A stretch of DNA of 64,000 nt, from NCBI GenBank assembly GCA_031254875.1, contig JAIRTW010000105.1:18358-82357 (forward strand), read 5' to 3'. Every line of letters starts with the position of its first letter. Positions within the stretch are counted from its first letter, which is position 1. A model generated the notes under the pieces. That model had not been told where the DNA came from. It did not search any database and worked only from the letters and a program-made list of their open reading frames with translations. Made by a program: the position numbers and the translations under genes. Shown one piece after another: positions 59,469-64,000 of the stretch. Source of the DNA: Candidatus Bathycorpusculum termitum. GTDB lineage: Archaea; Thermoproteota; Bathyarchaeia; Bathyarchaeales; Bathycorpusculaceae.

Positions 59469-60788
59469 CTAAGCCAGAGGTAAAGATTTCATGCACCTGC
59501 GTTTTCTTAAAAACAACAACAAACAAACACCAACAACAACCAAAACAACAACCGCAACAACAACGATAAATAACATCGATAAAGGCGCATTAACAACAGA
59601 AAAAGATACAGTCTCTGAAACCCCTACATTCCCATATTTGTCCTCCGCAAACACCCTAACACTATGCCACCCACCAGACAACCCCGACAAAACAACACTA
59701 CTACCCTCAACCGTTACATTAGCTTGACCATCAAGACTATACCCAACCCAAACCACAGGTTGCTTTATACCAAACTCTAGAGTCACATTTCTAAAATCAT
59801 ACACCCCATTCTCCTCAAGAGACAAAACACAAACCTCAGGCGCAACCCGCCCATAACCAAACGGCGTATACACAAAACAACTCCGAACAGAAGCCCGCAC
59901 AGGAATCTCTGTGTTAAAAGGATCTTTATACGTTTTTGTACATCCTCCCAAAGCATACAACAACCCCTCCACCTCAACAACTCCTCTGCCATAAAGCTCA
60001 CGCGGCAAACCAGCCCCATCCACCCAACTATCCAAACCAAGATCATAAATCCGAAGCTTAGAACCATCCCAAACATACTCCCGCCCATCAAAAACCATGC
60101 TATTAGAAGGCATCTCCGGCCCTGGTCCATCATACACAGACCAAGTATCCTCTATGGGATCATAAACCTCACAAATCGTCGGATACAACACCCCATCATA
60201 TGGGGGGGCTGCATATCTACCCATAACATATATGCGGCCGTCTAAAACACAAGCATACCCAGCCCCTCTAGAAGCCATAGCAGTCTTTGTTTCCCATTGA
60301 CCTGTAGCTGGATCATAAACCTCAGTCACACCTACGTCGGAATCACCGTGAAGTCTATCTGTGTATCCGCCTATACAGTAAATTTTGCCCATAAAACACG
60401 CTACAGCAAATCCATATCGGGGTGTAGGCATCGGTGACGATCTCTCTGCCCATCTATTAGTCAGGGGATCATACACCTCAACACTACTAACAATCACAAT
60501 ACGTTGTGGGTTTGGATGACCAACAATTCCCTGTTTTTCAATACCTCCAATGGCATAGATTTTACCATCCACCACCGCCGCACCAAAGTCACATCGTGCA
60601 TAACGCATCGATGCCACCTCAACCCAAACATTCTCCTCCGGAGGCGGCACAGACACCCCCAAAACAAAAACCGTACCAAACAAACAACAAACCAACAAAA
60701 AAACCAAACCCAACACCACAAAACCCCCACCCACACCACACCAACACTCCCCATTCACTATTTTCCGCAACTCCACCACAGATACCAC
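59469..60788 (-). CDS. Secreted/membrane-anchored Kelch-repeat beta-propeller protein
   Basis: N-terminal TM/signal, repeats such as GKIYAIGGIEKQG, GKIYCIGGYTDRL, EVEGLLYALGGCTKTY with VEVYDPLTNRW; C-terminal TM and basic tail. Confidence 0.9.
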   Translation of the reverse strand: MVSVVELRKIVNGECWCGVGGGFVVLGLVFLLVCCLFGTVFVLGVSVPPPEENVWVEVASMRYARCDFGAAVVDGKIYAIGGIEKQGIVGHPNPQRIVIVSSVEVYDPLTNRWAERSSPMPTPRYGFAVACFMGKIYCIGGYTDRLHGDSDVGVTEVYDPATGQWETKTAMASRGAGYACVLDGRIYVMGRYAAPPYDGVLYPTICEVYDPIEDTWSVYDGPGPEMPSNSMVFDGREYVWDGSKLRIYDLGLDSWVDGAGLPRELYGRGVVEVEGLLYALGGCTKTYKDPFNTEIPVRASVRSCFVYTPFGYGRVAPEVCVLSLEENGVYDFRNVTLEFGIKQPVVWVGYSLDGQANVTVEGSSVVLSGLSGGWHSVRVFAEDKYGNVGVSETVSFSVVNAPLSMLFIVVVAVVVLVVVGVCLLLFLRKRRCMKSLPLA

Positions 60789-60821
60789 CCAACAAAAACA
60801 AAAACAAAAAAGAGGAATGTT

Positions 60822-63566
60822 CTATGTGCAGCGGTAATTTGCGGTTATCGTTGTGTTTGAAGATATTGTCCGGTAGTCTCCATTGTTACAGCCGTCACTA
60901 AACGAATCAAAGATTACAAAAATATAGATCTGCCAATCAACCGTAATACAATGCGAACCAGCACCCACCATAAAAGACACCGGCGCAGAATCAACAAGCT
61001 GCCCATCAACATAAACACACACAGGCAACGAATTCCCATAATTATCCCACGCCTCCACAGTCACCCAAGGATTAGCCCCAATCGCAACACTATAAGGCAC
61101 AGACAAATCACTACGACACCCATCTTCACATTGCGCATAGACTCTAACCCCATACACCCCATTACTGCTCCAGCTATGAGACACTGAAACAGGCACCCCC
61201 GAATTATAATAACCCGTAGTTGTCGAGGTGCCGTCTGCCCAATCGAAAATATAGCGTATCCTATGGCCAAATGAGTCAACAGAAGACGATACCGTAAAAC
61301 TATTAGATGTGCCAACGGGGTTGCTTGTTGGGCCGCTAATAGAGGGAACACTAACTGTATGCGGATCAAAATTCTTCAAATGAATATTCCCATTCCCAAA
61401 CACAGCTAATCTGCTTATCGAACTAGAACTAAAGCCTGGCCAAACAGGCGTAAAATCATTCTTCAAAGGCGAATAGGCAAAAGAAAGCCCCGTAAACTCT
61501 ACGGAAGCCGCATCTAAAGCATCATTCACCGACTGATCAATCGTCAAGGCATTAGCCATAAAACTATTCAGCCACTTAGAATACGAATAGCTCCCAGAAC
61601 CCACGGGAAAAATCTGCTCCAAAGACGCCGCTCCACCCTTGAACCCCATATATACTTGGTTCCCCCAATCCGGATTACCATACCCATCATCACTAATGTG
61701 CGTACTAATAGCAAAACCCGGCGTGTTCATACTAGATACACGCCGCCCAGTCCAAGCAAACGGCATACCCACAGCCCGCTCAGGATACACCAAAAGATGA
61801 CCCGGCAACATACCCTGACCATAAGTCGCATCCGCAGACAAACAAGTACCAATAAACACAAACGTCGTCTTACTCTGAACCGCTAAATTATAAACCTCCC
61901 AATCATACACCGCATTACCCGGCTTACCCCCGCTAGGAAGTTTAGGCCCGACTGTTCCATTTTGGTCTTCAAACATGTAGTGGAATTCGGTTAATGGAGG
62001 GAAACTATCAGGTCTTCCAACGCCATGATCAAAAGTAACAGCTGCTACACAGTCTTTAGAGGAATATAGCGTCGAGATGTCATTTTTAATTTGGCTGGCA
62101 AGAGACCCTAAACCCGTGGAGCCTTGATGATTAATCCCGCTATTACCCGTATAGCCCCCGCTTAGAAAGTAATTAGAAATATTGACACTAATACCTTGTT
62201 GAAGAGTAATTTCAGCTTGAGATTTACGCGGATTAGTATTGGTCGCGGAATCGTACCCTTCTACGCTTTCTGAGCCCCAGACTACTGCGCCGCGTGTTGT
62301 GGCGCTGGCAGTTTCAAGTGCACCAAAAAATATAGTCGAAGCTAAAATAAGACAGAACAGCACACTGCTGACTTTAAACCCATGCCGTCTAAACAACCCC
62401 ATATAGTACCGCTTTTTTGTGCCGCCCATACAAACAACCGCAAACCCCGATACCATAGCAACACAAGCAGAAAACATTACAAGTACAGTTAAACTCAAAC
62501 CAGTCTCAAACACCCCAGTGTTCTGATCCGATACGCCAGCAAAAAATGCGGCCTCTTCTTCAGGAAGAATAGATGACCAAGCCTCATGCACCCGCCTAAC
62601 CTCACCACTATCAGCCCAAACATCCACCTCCACACCATACATATAACCATACCACCTATCCAACGCAAGCCCAAACTGCCAAACCGGATAAAGCACCAAC
62701 GGATACTCACCCCGAACATTATCCGCCTCCACCGACCCCATAAAAACCAAAGACGCCCAACACACACTAGCCTCATTAAAATTCTCAACAGACAAACTAG
62801 AAGCCTCAACCTCCAAACTCCAAGCATGACCCCTAGCCGCCTCTAACGCAACAGCAAGCGCCTCATCACGAGAAATACCCACACAAGTATTGCCCACTGG
62901 ATATAGCTGCCAGTTATCAACAAACGCACTCAAAGCCCCCCGCTCAATAATAATAGATATAAACTTGGAATAAGGTGCCACAACACCGTTGGCAGTGTAG
63001 TACCATTTGAATATGGTGTCGTTTTCAGTTATTGTGATTTCGAGTGCCGCATTCTCAGATGTTATTGTAGAGTTGCCGACTATACGCTCGGTTGGTATCA
63101 TGGTGCTTAGTTGGTTATAGAGAGAGTTTCCGGTGTATTTTTGGTATTTAGTGAGGAAATTTTTAGCGACATCAACATCTCGAAAATAATTAGACCTCTC
63201 TTGCATAGGTCCAGTTTTGTGGATAGCTATTCTTTGCAGGTTATCGTTTGCAAATATATAGAGTAACTGGAAGCTGTTTTGATTTGAGATGAGGGTATAA
63301 GCTACGGTGTGCTGTGGAACAACACCAAGATACCACATTGATGTGTTGTGCTCATAGTTTTCGACCTGCACCTCATATTTTGAGGTATCAAAACCTAATA
63401 CTTCAGTGGTCAGGGTCAATGCTTTTTGTTCCGGCGTCAACTCAGCAGCCCTAACGCCGGGCACAAAAACACAGACAGCACTCACAATCAACAATACTGA
63501 GAGGAATAGAGAGAAGTATTTTTTTGAGGATTGACTATTTTTACTCATCTTAATCACCCTTAGCAA
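60822..63566 (-). CDS. Large secreted/membrane protein with probable clan-CD (caspase-like) peptidase domain and PKD domain
   Basis: Signal peptide; internal TM segments; CVAAVTFDHGVGRP (hydrophobic strand + HG) and TTFVFIGTCLSADATYG (hydrophobic strand + Cys); SFGHRIRYIFDWADGTSTTTGYYNSGVPVSVSHSWSSNGVYGVRVYAQCEDG PKD domain. Confidence 0.65.
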   Translation of the reverse strand: MLRVIKMSKNSQSSKKYFSLFLSVLLIVSAVCVFVPGVRAAELTPEQKALTLTTEVLGFDTSKYEVQVENYEHNTSMWYLGVVPQHTVAYTLISNQNSFQLLYIFANDNLQRIAIHKTGPMQERSNYFRDVDVAKNFLTKYQKYTGNSLYNQLSTMIPTERIVGNSTITSENAALEITITENDTIFKWYYTANGVVAPYSKFISIIIERGALSAFVDNWQLYPVGNTCVGISRDEALAVALEAARGHAWSLEVEASSLSVENFNEASVCWASLVFMGSVEADNVRGEYPLVLYPVWQFGLALDRWYGYMYGVEVDVWADSGEVRRVHEAWSSILPEEEAAFFAGVSDQNTGVFETGLSLTVLVMFSACVAMVSGFAVVCMGGTKKRYYMGLFRRHGFKVSSVLFCLILASTIFFGALETASATTRGAVVWGSESVEGYDSATNTNPRKSQAEITLQQGISVNISNYFLSGGYTGNSGINHQGSTGLGSLASQIKNDISTLYSSKDCVAAVTFDHGVGRPDSFPPLTEFHYMFEDQNGTVGPKLPSGGKPGNAVYDWEVYNLAVQSKTTFVFIGTCLSADATYGQGMLPGHLLVYPERAVGMPFAWTGRRVSSMNTPGFAISTHISDDGYGNPDWGNQVYMGFKGGAASLEQIFPVGSGSYSYSKWLNSFMANALTIDQSVNDALDAASVEFTGLSFAYSPLKNDFTPVWPGFSSSSISRLAVFGNGNIHLKNFDPHTVSVPSISGPTSNPVGTSNSFTVSSSVDSFGHRIRYIFDWADGTSTTTGYYNSGVPVSVSHSWSSNGVYGVRVYAQCEDGCRSDLSVPYSVAIGANPWVTVEAWDNYGNSLPVCVYVDGQLVDSAPVSFMVGAGSHCITVDWQIYIFVIFDSFSDGCNNGDYRTISSNTTITANYRCT

Positions 63567-63666
63567 TGTGGAGACACTTTTTTGTGGCGTTTATAGCCGC
63601 AAGCTACTGTGTATATGCAACTAAGCACTAACACCATTGCATTTCAATATATTAAACAACGAAACT

Positions 63667-63689
63667 TGATTTAAGCTTTTCTTAAATCA
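63667..63689. terminator. Perfect 9-bp hairpin, possible terminator or IS-end structure
   Basis: TGATTTAAG-CTTTT-CTTAAATCA between the transposase 3' end and the start of the 60822-63566 gene. Confidence 0.35.
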
Positions 63690-63786
63690 GGCATATTTGT
63701 CTTTTACCAAAATAATTTCACCCACGACGTACGCATGAAAAGTTTTTTGTAATCGAACTTTAAGCGATGAACTGAGAGATAGAAAA

Positions 63787-63999
63787 TTAGAGGGTTAAAA
63801 TCCGCGCTAAATATGTCACTGGATCGCAGCCAACAACAAAACGCTTCTTAGTTAAACTATGTATACCCCTGCAATTAACCTCCAACAACCGAAGCACACT
63901 CAACACCAACTTACGCAAAATATTAAGATTAAACGCCGCCGTCTTATCCAACACCCGACAAGCATCCTCCCCAAACAAAACATCTAAACACCAATGCAT
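63787..63999 (-). mobile_element. ISAs1-like transposase C-terminal part (continues beyond the window)
   Basis: MHWCLDVLFGEDACRVLDKTAAFNLNILRKLVLSVLRLLE...LTKKRFVVGCDPVTYLARIL is the typical ISAs1-family C-terminus. Confidence 0.75.
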
Positions 64000-64000
64000 C

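Overview
Archaeal chromosomal window; gene content suggests a Bathyarchaeia-like lineage, which is inference only. The backbone is housekeeping and metabolic: an aCPSF1/FttA RNase next to a proteasome beta subunit, queT-queC, geranylgeranyl reductase, thermosome, two sets of cobamide nucleotide-loop genes (CobT/CobS/CobY/CobZ plus a second CobS/CobY and a CobD-like gene), a Tes-like radical SAM / UbiA / epimerase operon, glycosyltransferase clusters, a MacB/FtsX-type ABC exporter with a YVTN beta-propeller, RibK, ADP-forming acyl-CoA synthetase, CofE, AmrS and a compact hisGDCBHAFI operon. There are two tRNAs, Glu(CUC) and Ala(UGC). Accessory regions include a RhuM/tyrosine-recombinase element at tRNA-Glu with an internally deleted older copy beside it, relics of ISAzo13-, IS5-, ISH3- and ISAs1-type transposons, and a ~271-bp MITE-like inverted-repeat element. 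The strongest candidates for undescribed biology are: (1) a leader upstream of queT that can fold as two hairpins joined by a loop-loop (kissing/pseudoknot) pairing, with the queT Shine-Dalgarno buried in the second stem, i.e. a candidate archaeal riboswitch; (2) a secreted or membrane PKD protein with a probable clan-CD (caspase-like) peptidase domain; (3) a CobD-like gene whose conserved N-terminus has no ATG/GTG/TTG start; (4) abrupt patches of keto (G/T) versus amino (A/C) strand bias inside single genes. All calls come from reading the sequence; no database searches were run.
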